DNA of 64,000 bases from a virus. A model generated the notes under the pieces. It was not told the origin of the DNA. It ran no database searches and saw only the letters and a list, made by a program, of their open reading frames with translations. The first letter of the stretch is position 1. The number at the start of each line of letters is the position of its first letter. Positions 57,101 to 64,000 of this stretch are shown here, piece after piece. The stretch lies in IMG/VR virus record IMGVR_UViG_3300030060_002740, positions 28,414 through 92,413 of that record. One strand, given 5' to 3'. The position numbers and the translations under genes are program-made.

Positions 57101-58412
57101 AGACTTGACTGTGAGTTTAACAAGACAAAAGAAAACAAGTTCTTCTACTGAAGATTGTTTAGTATTTACTTATGGAGGTAAACTGAATGGAAGTGGTGTT
57201 GTTTCTTTTGGCGAAGTCATAGATATTACGTTGGGAAGAAAGCCAAGACTAAAGAGATTAAACCGATGTTATATTGGAACTTCATTTGACATTGGTTCTA
57301 ATGTAGATACAGAATTGAACAATGTAGTAACAGAAGCAGGTTTAGAGTATGATTTCACTAAAAGTAATGCGATATTTACAACAAACATAGTAAACACAAA
57401 TGGAACAAACACAATTGTTTGTTTAGAGAATGTTACTGAATTAAGTGCAGGTGATGTAATATATACCCAAGAAGGACATCTAATAGGGGAGATACTTTCT
57501 ATTAACAACCAAACAATAACCTTTGCAAGTGGGAAAAAGTATTACACCCCTCCCCAATACTCAAACATCATCAAATTAAATGAAAGAACATTTGTTAGTA
57601 ATCTAAAACTGAATAGTTCTGATGTTTATAGTACAATTAATTCTCTAACAAGTATGAAAGGCATGGATTATAAAATACAAGACAACAAGGTAATTTTTAG
57701 AAACTTTGAAGATACTTCAAGTCTTTTGAGAAAGGAAGTAACTTTCTCAGATTTAACGGGTACAAGTCCAATTAGCAATAACGTTTCTTTGTTAGATAAA
57801 GTAAACAGAGTGGAAATTAAGGGAGATGGGGTCGAACACATTGTTGAAATATTCACCAATGTAGATAACAAGACAATGGTAGTAAATGACCCAACTATAA
57901 CAACAGTACAAGAAGCAGAGATAAGAGGAATAAAATTATTGCAAATACACAATTCCGATGCAAGAAAAATAACATTGGAAATAAATGCGAAAGGATTTGA
58001 GTTATTAGAAGCAGGGGATTTGCTACACTTGGACTTCCCTACATATAACGTACCAAAAGGAGATTACATAATATTTGAGATTGAAAATATCTTAGGGCCA
58101 ACTATGAGAATGACAGTTGGAACTTATAACAAAGGAATTGCAGAGAGACTAAGTGAAATATCACAAGAAAGCAGTGGGAACATTAGCCATATCCTAACTG
58201 CAAATGCAGAAGGAAGCACTGGACACAAAACAATATTTGAACCATTAAATCTCAAAGTAACTGAATTAGAATACACAGTGCGTGGTGGATTAACCGATTC
58301 AAATATAGGCTTTGACGATATAGCAGGTTTCACTGAAACAGTAGGGTTTGATATTGTCGCAACAGGTGAAATAGGAATAAAGAAAGAATACAAGGATAGA
58401 TTCTATGATTAG
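51120..58412 (+). CDS. Giant tail-tip/hub protein, 2430 aa
   Basis: One uninterrupted frame. The N-terminal 350 residues look like a baseplate scaffold; at about 366-445 a Gly/Ser-rich beta module (NTYSATGGSGSGATFTIVVV, LAFGGTGYAASDSLSV) resembles modules of marine phage tails. The middle (about 600-1900) is beta-rich with many D-x-T and S-x-S repeats. The C-terminal 450 residues (KVNRVEIKGDGVEHIVEIFT, KGFELLEAGDLLHLDFPTYN) resemble the hub domain of siphovirus tail-associated (gp37/Tal-like) proteins. Likely contacts and maybe degrades or penetrates the host surface; no peptidase or hydrolase motif noticed. Confidence 0.7.
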   Translation: MGANDNTTGRMFYPINSGKKSGDITNSYANRNSEFTGNDAFKNVSVNPQFKTIGIQQENSTTGSSFVNSANFIEIRDAPRATGISNDSGDKIVNRILPKNTNLSSYGVNNDETSPSKIKVYDFNDSFSETNRKFIYSTTLYPNSNTVGLDIDNYDYFILINPEMTSAGTNRIRPHFAKVTRILAFDEFGDGLEFEPAYHTSVASQSKFEIFKGPSKTDTSVVAVSYGLRGDTDANTSKFDILQRAVRPTFYFYNDRLDEKDQLDYAEKYTATSERYWEYGTEISIVGRDAHTQYANTTTQKFTLATNADLDKFIHGQSIFDANNNFIGNVKEKTYSGALYSFKIDYARTALSSFSSTNSRIATIGTHSVTGTPSSGNVGTNTYSATGGSGSGATFTIVVVEADGVRSVQSVSLAFGGTGYAASDSLSVSVGGATVTIPVASVTGDDIKIKIGKTIQNVAFKTKGKYSNTVQSLGRNPISATLVDSNRTSDEADNSFDATRWQTAFPKMKRHSADLITATANSLDGGLTGPNRYITFEKAEYKNSKVEPSISASLNSPKNKLTKLVRFQLSDNSGLQHLKIKENSDLKIRRNLHSGTFTKKEFIGFAKSIASPNNKIQLSELNSEIDLKHILSVNDIIELNGYHFVVNSIDNKSSDTEQAIVIKDRKLKTAKVWESSSVVPTFDREKLFLMPFTGVLNLNFESDTEVLLDSSGNFQTLTMNGVAVSKTDSKLHKSFLSPLFYNSHLVEVDYADKNNKYAKIIDSDKTFYQKSDVSASRLYYYNGAFSISEQVLSGSVDDLEFITEQGNTTVKVTGRDDTSKLLGKTITKSLTHHSDIVKTTLPPTITTFTNLTGLTVTAIGSTTISVSGTPSTTFSKYMLLFDGDSNFIGEVNSYVQVLGSVYSITFTHEHYCTKTVSELNTSGFKFYNPYSATQYNQIAGTKSLQSNVLHSGGIGDFTSISERGLSFRKGLHINYDGSFSYTPLSLSSNQSNSSADTLGYDISSPISISTDDAVFAFNIGNENGVTVDKQDIMTVNSELFDVVKVSEQDTASTVLEIAPTFPMVLGRIDSNTSDSRGNAKLYLVNNNIETGGFIHRLKDKFVGGDGIVQFAPTDTIRYWDLQIIRPNALVRTVDSIYSTGTRPQAIQGYAVGYGINATGSTTSVTETPDNKPINGSNTLSGWTHLTNFYGNYPLITTYPSHSNGVSGETDIMYSEFEQIDPRTLSYELLATGDIFPSSKQRHNNLFNTSHARGFNNYGIMLETLSDQTNSTSHQKYTGTTSQTLKRDIHFESASITDSSPVNTDQIRRWGVIRLVEATFDWHFNPLDFDSLADTFDALKYFDYVMIRKPTEISGYTLTVSSGNAGGTLIGQMTAGDVAYKKDAIGTNSSETRADLRIPGDTHSGFVAYRASSTTAVNGNFTDNLGTIINTTPADNILRFDGVTVNGTTFKGVESFRLFTDDQISLNALETANDVGIFIDRVNGHKDIHFHRSWITHPPVDYTDGTNGFMHQLLKNADDDKYDPMNVILPIIAENKSGNSDKNDKLFSPFHRQDHWDDTATTSLTSANSIDMLHMSRVISGLIKPSYGQGPSLDKGDIELLGLGQGDVYANCIGLFRNLEAIGESSNLYLNWDDSISLISSPLGRTDTTNYATREGYSMSSTKFNSYSHSVLLGTNTYGANTDSDQHSESARLYEWTNPDVTSYNTGSPVLTSQNYKASMLGIHTTAYPFDKKGTMSAARRGSDYRGLDHTTHTTLSGNSIDNWGQMWSSQFIVKPTFNLTAASNLVYSNSDKTITFTLDDASTHNWLSFMPNLKGYYLVSESLVDGDTLRNAKHHGVPKFIAKIVNHTISTAPNHVPGNTSASTFEAQQIEFDTAIDVSSNGANYRLMRISETTFDDTPEKIEFNVMKDTGLDYNLTSVNFRTGKGSNEDKTDDKRFHETVYSMYLRLDIDNPILSSESNPFIEARNTTRAKVGFTEGEIITAFVSDGNTKRKVDLTVSLTRQKKTSSSTEDCLVFTYGGKLNGSGVVSFGEVIDITLGRKPRLKRLNRCYIGTSFDIGSNVDTELNNVVTEAGLEYDFTKSNAIFTTNIVNTNGTNTIVCLENVTELSAGDVIYTQEGHLIGEILSINNQTITFASGKKYYTPPQYSNIIKLNERTFVSNLKLNSSDVYSTINSLTSMKGMDYKIQDNKVIFRNFEDTSSLLRKEVTFSDLTGTSPISNNVSLLDKVNRVEIKGDGVEHIVEIFTNVDNKTMVVNDPTITTVQEAEIRGIKLLQIHNSDARKITLEINAKGFELLEAGDLLHLDFPTYNVPKGDYIIFEIENILGPTMRMTVGTYNKGIAERLSEISQESSGNISHILTANAEGSTGHKTIFEPLNLKVTELEYTVRGGLTDSNIGFDDIAGFTETVGFDIVATGEIGIKKEYKDRFYD

Positions 58413-58423
58413 GAGGAAGGAAA

Positions 58424-58762
58424 ATGATAGCAGATGAAGGAGTATCGGATATAATAGCGAATTACATTCAAAGTAATTACACGAAAATAAAAGTCGGAAG
58501 TGGAGGTGATGCTCCATCAGAGGCAGATACAGAATTAGATTCCTTTGTTGCAGAAAAGACTGTTACGCCTTCTTTAATAGGAACTGTAATGACTTGGACA
58601 GTTGAGTTTACTGGTGCAGAGATTGGTCTTGAAGGTATATCAGAACTAGGAATTTTCAAGTCATCAGGAGATAAAATGTTAAGTCGGGTCACATTCAGCA
58701 ATACAGGAGTGTTGGCATCAGCAGACACATTGACTATAACAATTAGAGTGGAGGTAGGTTAA
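58424..58762 (+). CDS. Small beta-rich tail protein, 112 aa
   Basis: MIADEGVSDIIANYIQSNYT, then IKVGSGGDAPSEADTELDSF and VMTWTVEFTGAEIGLEGISE with a last strand TITIRVEV. Pattern (S-G-G-x-x-P-S-x-x-D-T-x-L) is common in small proteins that adapt fibres to the tail tip. AGGAGG precedes it, and TAATG joins it to the fibre gene. Confidence 0.65.
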   Translation: MIADEGVSDIIANYIQSNYTKIKVGSGGDAPSEADTELDSFVAEKTVTPSLIGTVMTWTVEFTGAEIGLEGISELGIFKSSGDKMLSRVTFSNTGVLASADTLTITIRVEVG

Positions 58763-61700
58763 TGTCACTAAGAACTAATCCAAATTTTATCAGCACATTG
58801 TCTGCTTCTCCCACACTCAGAATAACTGATGGAACAGACAGTTTGCATAGTGGTCTGATTAATTCATTGAATATCGCTACTGGTGGTAATAGAATAGTAA
58901 ACGGGTTTAACATTACATTATCTCAGGGAACAACTTACACAGTTTATACGATTTCTTCGGCAACCAATACATATCTTAGAGATGGTATTTTCTCTACTAT
59001 CGCACAAAACACCGCAGTAACTCAATCAATTACAATGGCTTCATCGAGTAGTCCAACATATCTAATGTTGGTAATTGCATCAGGAAGTCCTGATACCCTT
59101 GCTTTGAGAGAACACACTGTTGCTAACAAGGTAGCCCCTCTATCAGCAGATGATATTCCAATAGCAATAATAGAAGTTGCAGCAAACAGTTCTGCAAAGG
59201 CCACGGATAGAAGAGTCCAGTTCTTAGGGTATGAACAAACAAATCAAGGTCTTAGTATAATAGATAACAATGCTGAAACACTGAAAATAAATAAAGAGGG
59301 AACTATAACTAAGGGAGGACAAACAATTACCTTCCCTTCATCAGCAGGTACTCTTGCTCTTACATCGGATATACAATACACTTCTGCAATACCAAATGCA
59401 ACTGCATCTCAAACAGGTTTGGCTACATCTACTCAGATAACTAAGTTAGATGGAATCGCCGCCAATGCAAACAACTACTCTCTTCCTACTGCGGCTGCGG
59501 GAACATTAGGTGGAATAAAAGTAGGAACTAATCTCAGCATAAATGGTAGTGGTGTCCTTTCTGCTACTGATACTAATACTCAACTAAGTAATGAGGAAGT
59601 TCAAGATATTGTAGGTCAAATGTTTGATGGAAACACCGAAACAGGAATCAGTGCAACATATCAAGATGGTGACGGAACTATTGACCTAAGCGTTACTGCA
59701 TTGAATGATGATGTTAGTGTAAGCAATTTGGAAAGTAGACTACCACAAATAGACACTCCTGTAACAATAGGAAATGGTGTAGGAGTTACAATGGGAGGTA
59801 ATCTAACTGTTAGCGGTAATCTTACAGTAGCCGGAGAAACAACTACACTTGATGTAACTAACCTAGCAATAGAAGACCATACTATAATACTGAATAAGAA
59901 CCAAACAGGAAACTCAAACACTGATGCAGGGGTAGAGGTAGAAAGAGGGGACTACACAAATGTTCAGATTAAGTGGAATGAAACAACTGATAGGTGGACT
60001 TTCACCAATGATGGTAATAATTTCTTTAACATACCAATACCCTCAGAACTAGCAAACCCATACACTCATCCAACATACTCTACAACTAACATTGATACGA
60101 CTGGCGCAGAAATAGTAGATAGCATAACCACTAACTCTACTGGACATATTACTGCAATGGCTAAGAGAACACTAACTCTTGCTGACTTAGGGTATACAGG
60201 AAGTACAGATGCAAACACATATGTTCACCCTAATCACTCAGGAGATGTAACTTCCAGTGCAGATGGTGCAACTACAATATCCGCTAATGCAGTTACCACC
60301 GCTAAGATATTGAATAGTGCGGTAACTGCTGATAAACTAGCAAGCAACTCAATTACAAATGTCAAGGTAGATTCTAACGCTGCAATTGCACAAAGCAAGA
60401 TTAGTGGTTTAGTTGCATCTCTTGCTGGAAAAGAACCTGCTCTCACTATCAGTGATGGTCTTGATAGAACAGGTACTACATTGAAGTTAGACATAACAGG
60501 GCTAACTAATGAAAATGCGATAGACAGAACTGCCGACTTTATTGCTTACCACGACAATTCTGTTGGTTTGAGAAAGGTAAATCTTGCAAATGTATTCTCA
60601 AAACTAACTGCAAGTGACATTCCTGATTTGAGTGGTTCATATCGAGCAGTTGGAACGCAGATAGTAAATGCTGATGTTAGTAATACTGCGGCAATAAGTG
60701 CAGATAAGATTGCGGCGGGAACAACCAACAAACTATTCACAAGCACATTAGAGGCAAAATTAGCAGGTATTGCAACAGGTGCAGAAGTCAACGTTCAAGC
60801 AAATTGGAGTGAATCGAGCAATAGTTCTGATGCGTATATTCAGAACAAACCAACAATACCAAGCGGTAATCAGATTATTGATTGGACTGCAAGTGGAGCG
60901 GGAACGATTCATGCTTCAAACTACACCAATACAACATACTCTGTTGGTGATGGTGGGTTATCACAAAAGAACTTCACCACTGCTTTGCATGATAAGTTAG
61001 TTGGAATCGCAGCAAACGCCAACAACTTCTCTCTCACAAATGGTTCTGTAACTAATGCTCACCTTGCAGGTAGTATTGCTAATTCCAAACTGGATGATAT
61101 AGCACAAAGCAAAGTAACTGGATTAGTGACTGCTCTAAACTCTAAGGTTGAGAATCTTGGTGATTTGAGTGTAACTGCATCTGCTTCTGAACTTAACATA
61201 TTGGACGGTGTAACAAACGTAAGTGCTACTGAGATAGGCTACTTGGATGGAGTTACCTCATCAATACAAACTCAATTGAACTCTAAACTCTCTTCACTAG
61301 CAGTTACAGGATTAAGTGATATTTCTACTTTTGATACTAGTATAGGCAGTGGAGCGTCAAACAGTGGATTAGCAAGCACTCTAGCGATTAAGACCTATGT
61401 AGATGGCAAAGCAACAGTTGACACTACTTACTCACTAACAACCGCAGATGGAACAGATACTAATGGGGATGACGACCCTACATTCAAGACAATCAATCTT
61501 GCTGATAACACAAGTGGTTCAGGTAGTGTAGTTCACTTAGCGGTAGGAGCAGGTCTTGGTATCTCAAGAAATGCCGCCAACAACACACTAACATTGACCA
61601 ATACTGGTAGTTCTCTAACAAAGGCAACACTAACACCCATTCTTGCCTCTTACAATGGAACAGATACATTGAACATAGGAGATACAGATAATGATACTAC

Positions 61701-64000
61701 TGTAAATATTAGGGGTAATCTAAATGTCTTGGGGACTACTACAACTGTAAACCAAACCCAAGTTAATGTTCAGAATGCTTTTGTCTTTGAGGGTGCTAAT
61801 GCTAATGACTATGAAACCACTTTGACAATTACAGAACCTACTGCTGATAGAACAATCACTCTACCGAACATAACTGGAACGGTAATTACTTCGGGGGATA
61901 CATCAACTATCACTAATAGCATGATAGCAAGCACTGCAATCACTAGTGCTAAACTTGCAAGTAACGCTGTATTGACAAGTAAAATAGCATCAAACGCAAT
62001 AAGCACTGCAAAGATTGCTAATAGTGCAGTAACCTCTGATAAGTTAGCAGCGTCTTCTGTAACCACTGCTAAACTCAACGATGACTCAGTTACCGTAGAT
62101 AAGATAGACGGTGTAACTTCTTTTGGTAGTGGAAGCATTATCAGTTCTGCTGAGAGAACGAAACTAACTGGAATAGAAACTTCTGCTGATGTTACTGATG
62201 CAACAAACGTAGCCTCCGCCGGAGCAGTAATGGATTCAGATTTCAGTTCTAATGGGTTCATGAAAAGAACAGGAGCAGGTAGTTATACTGTTGATAACAA
62301 CACATATCTCACTTCTTTAGCAGTTACAGGACTCTCAGACATCAATGCCTTTGATACCGATTTGAGTAGTGTCAGTGCATCTCACGATACTTTGGCTTCT
62401 GCTAAAGCAATAAAGGCATACGTGGATGCTAATGGAGGAGGAGGAGGGGGAGGCTCTTTCAACTCATTCTACCTATTAGATGGAACAGGAACAAGCGTAA
62501 ACGTCACTGATGGAAAGTACGTTCAATTTACACAAGGAACAGGAATAACCGCTACATGGACTGATACTAACAGTGGAGCATCAACTGACCCATTTGACAT
62601 CACACTTACAAACACAGGTGTAACATCTAATGTTGCGGGAACGGGAATAGGGGTAAGTGGTGCTACTGGTGCAGTAACAATAACAAATACAGATTTGGGT
62701 TCTTCACAGAACATATTCAAGACAGTAGCAGTTAGTGGACAAACTAATATCGTTGCAGATTCCAATAGTGATACTCTCAACTTCGTTGGTGGAACAAACG
62801 TAACAATAGCAACTGATGCTTCTACGGATACAATTACAATCAATGCTGCTGATACAAACACTCAGATTAGCCAAGAACAAGTTGAGGATTATGTTGCGGG
62901 ACTGCTTACAGCAGGTAGTAACATTACTTTGAACTATTCCGATAATAATGCTTCAGCAGGTACTCTTACAATAGCGGGAACTGCTAACGATGACGTATCT
63001 GTTACGAATCTAAAGTCTGCTCTTAACTCAGATTTTGGTGGAGATTTCACCATTGGTAATCAGTCAGACGATACTGTAACTGTCAGTGGTTCACTTACTG
63101 TTGGGGCTGATTTGATTGTCAGTGGGGATACTGTAACTGTAAATACTTCAACTCTAACAGTAGAAGACCCGTTGATTTCTCTTGGGAAGAACAATTCTGC
63201 TGATTCTGTTGACTTAGGATTCTATGGAAGGTACAATGATGGAAGTAATATTCGATACAGTGGTTTGTTCAGAGATGCTTCAGATAACGACAAGTGGAAG
63301 TTATTCTCATCAACAGGTAACTCAAATGCAGAACCTACAAGCACAGTAAACACAACGAGCGGTTTCGCATTAGGAACACTAGTCGCTTCTACCTTTGAAG
63401 GTGGGTTAGTTGGTAATGCTACTACTGCAACAACATTGGCTACTGCGCGAACAATAGCAGGTGTATCTTTTGATGGTTCAGCAGACATAGCATTGCCTTT
63501 GAACAACCTCACAGGAACACTTGCAGTTTCAAGAGGAGGAACAGGATTAACTTCTATTGCTTCACTATTGAACAGTAACGTATCACTAGCGGTTGCAGAC
63601 TTATCTGATATTGCTTCCCTTGATACTGATATAAGTTCAGTTAGCGGTAGTGATGACACTCTTGCTTCTGCTAAGGCCATCAAAACGTATGTAGATGCTC
63701 AGTTTGCAGGTGCAGGTTCAGGAGATATGACTGGTGTTGATATCACCGCAGGTAACGGTATCAGCGTAACTCAAAACAATGTATCGAGCGGGAACTATAC
63801 TGCAACTATTTCCGCATCAGGAATAACCACTGCACAGTTAGCGGGTACGGCTCTACAAACAAGTTCAGAATCTTTCAACAACAACGATACGAGTTTGATG
63901 ACTTCTGCTGCTATTGAAGATAAGATTCTATCATACGGATATGGAACAGGTAGTGGTGATGGGGACATAACCAGTGTAGTTGCCGGAACAGGTTTGAGCG
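58762..64000 (+). CDS. Tail fibre, at least 1746 aa, runs off the window
   Basis: ATG 58762 overlaps the previous stop (TAATG). In each place I checked, the frame is open to 64000. The sequence is a chain of beta-repeat modules typical of phage and marine-virus fibres: TASASELNILDGVTNVSATE, IGYLDGVTSSIQTQLNSKL, N-L-x-V-x-G-x-T-T-x-[IV] strands (two copies near 59810 and 61710, one near 63090), and 'LSDI-x-x-F/L-D-T-D ... A-I-K-x-Y-V-D' units at about 61309, 62320 and 63595. A poly-Gly linker lies at about 62434-62455. It would mediate adsorption. Confidence 0.85.
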   Translation, partial: MSLRTNPNFISTLSASPTLRITDGTDSLHSGLINSLNIATGGNRIVNGFNITLSQGTTYTVYTISSATNTYLRDGIFSTIAQNTAVTQSITMASSSSPTYLMLVIASGSPDTLALREHTVANKVAPLSADDIPIAIIEVAANSSAKATDRRVQFLGYEQTNQGLSIIDNNAETLKINKEGTITKGGQTITFPSSAGTLALTSDIQYTSAIPNATASQTGLATSTQITKLDGIAANANNYSLPTAAAGTLGGIKVGTNLSINGSGVLSATDTNTQLSNEEVQDIVGQMFDGNTETGISATYQDGDGTIDLSVTALNDDVSVSNLESRLPQIDTPVTIGNGVGVTMGGNLTVSGNLTVAGETTTLDVTNLAIEDHTIILNKNQTGNSNTDAGVEVERGDYTNVQIKWNETTDRWTFTNDGNNFFNIPIPSELANPYTHPTYSTTNIDTTGAEIVDSITTNSTGHITAMAKRTLTLADLGYTGSTDANTYVHPNHSGDVTSSADGATTISANAVTTAKILNSAVTADKLASNSITNVKVDSNAAIAQSKISGLVASLAGKEPALTISDGLDRTGTTLKLDITGLTNENAIDRTADFIAYHDNSVGLRKVNLANVFSKLTASDIPDLSGSYRAVGTQIVNADVSNTAAISADKIAAGTTNKLFTSTLEAKLAGIATGAEVNVQANWSESSNSSDAYIQNKPTIPSGNQIIDWTASGAGTIHASNYTNTTYSVGDGGLSQKNFTTALHDKLVGIAANANNFSLTNGSVTNAHLAGSIANSKLDDIAQSKVTGLVTALNSKVENLGDLSVTASASELNILDGVTNVSATEIGYLDGVTSSIQTQLNSKLSSLAVTGLSDISTFDTSIGSGASNSGLASTLAIKTYVDGKATVDTTYSLTTADGTDTNGDDDPTFKTINLADNTSGSGSVVHLAVGAGLGISRNAANNTLTLTNTGSSLTKATLTPILASYNGTDTLNIGDTDNDTTVNIRGNLNVLGTTTTVNQTQVNVQNAFVFEGANANDYETTLTITEPTADRTITLPNITGTVITSGDTSTITNSMIASTAITSAKLASNAVLTSKIASNAISTAKIANSAVTSDKLAASSVTTAKLNDDSVTVDKIDGVTSFGSGSIISSAERTKLTGIETSADVTDATNVASAGAVMDSDFSSNGFMKRTGAGSYTVDNNTYLTSLAVTGLSDINAFDTDLSSVSASHDTLASAKAIKAYVDANGGGGGGGSFNSFYLLDGTGTSVNVTDGKYVQFTQGTGITATWTDTNSGASTDPFDITLTNTGVTSNVAGTGIGVSGATGAVTITNTDLGSSQNIFKTVAVSGQTNIVADSNSDTLNFVGGTNVTIATDASTDTITINAADTNTQISQEQVEDYVAGLLTAGSNITLNYSDNNASAGTLTIAGTANDDVSVTNLKSALNSDFGGDFTIGNQSDDTVTVSGSLTVGADLIVSGDTVTVNTSTLTVEDPLISLGKNNSADSVDLGFYGRYNDGSNIRYSGLFRDASDNDKWKLFSSTGNSNAEPTSTVNTTSGFALGTLVASTFEGGLVGNATTATTLATARTIAGVSFDGSADIALPLNNLTGTLAVSRGGTGLTSIASLLNSNVSLAVADLSDIASLDTDISSVSGSDDTLASAKAIKTYVDAQFAGAGSGDMTGVDITAGNGISVTQNNVSSGNYTATISASGITTAQLAGTALQTSSESFNNNDTSLMTSAAIEDKILSYGYGTGSGDGDITSVVAGTGLS
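61309..63699 (+). repeat. Three dispersed fibre repeat units
   Basis: Units of about 35 residues with the pattern L-[ST]-D-I-x-x-[FL]-D-T-[DS], then S-x-x-x-x-x-L-A-S-[AT]-x-A-I-K-x-Y-V-D, occur near 61309-61410, 62320-62433 and 63595-63699. Spacing of 1.0-1.3 kb suggests duplication of a larger module. Confidence 0.6.

Noticed and set aside
59022-63683. Several long open frames on the minus strand opposite the tail fibre
   Set aside because: They are shadows of the repetitive Thr/Ser/Ala codon use of the fibre; no ribosome-binding sites and low-complexity products.

Overview
This window looks like about 64 kb of a tailed double-stranded DNA virus (HK97-type head, siphovirus-like tail) of an archaeal host. 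Archaeal origin rests on a transcription factor B homologue (1252-2163, zinc ribbon plus cyclin-like core), TATA-like boxes about 25 bp ahead of several start codons that lack a ribosome-binding site, and GGTGA/GGAGG ribosome-binding sites elsewhere. A marine planktonic archaeon (Marine Group II or Nitrososphaerota-like) is my guess from low GC, a B12-dependent ribonucleotide reductase and marine-virus-like tail modules; the sequence does not prove it. Both ends cut genes (a minus-strand gene at 1, a tail fibre at 64000), so the genome is larger or circular. I see no DNA polymerase, helicase, integrase, tRNA or CRISPR array.

Layout. (1) 1-9758, all minus strand: an overlapping early-type operon with an E1/ThiF-like adenylyltransferase, TFB, a class II ribonucleotide reductase, a ThiS/MoaD-like ubiquitin-fold protein ending in GGSC, and several zinc-binding or coiled-coil small proteins. 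(2) 9759-11210: a 1.45-kb gene-free stretch with AT-rich microsatellite-like DNA and many inverted repeats, lying where transcription diverges; it is the best candidate replication origin. (3) 10.85-15.1 kb: seven copies of a 45-80 bp dyad (GGGGT..ACAAAGT..ACCATATGGT..ACTTTGT..ACCCC) that separate one-gene or one-operon segments of either orientation. (4) 15.2-35.5 kb, plus strand: packaging and head-content module with a terminase small-subunit candidate, GNAT enzyme, large terminase, LAGLIDADG protein, portal with zinc knuckles, many small basic or helical proteins and an ATP-dependent DNA ligase. (5) 35.5-47.2 kb: prohead protease/scaffold, major capsid protein, a membrane-protein/Ras-like GTPase cluster, head-tail connectors, tail tube. 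(6) 47.3-64 kb: tail chaperones with a -1 frameshift, tape measure, distal tail proteins, a 2430-residue tail-tip protein and a very long collagen-free, repeat-rich tail fibre.

The most striking pattern in the proteins is a short Trp motif (consensus M-x-W-x-x-[IV]-[LI]-[KR]) at the N terminus, C terminus or inside about 17 otherwise unrelated proteins of the morphogenesis region, including the C terminus of the protease/scaffold. I infer that it is a docking or capsid-targeting peptide used to load proteins into the prohead. Other items for follow-up are the dyad-delimited cassettes, the E1-like plus GG-ending ubiquitin-fold pair, and the Arf/Ras-like GTPase with two neighbouring membrane proteins. 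Functions were assigned by reading motifs only; no database search was run.
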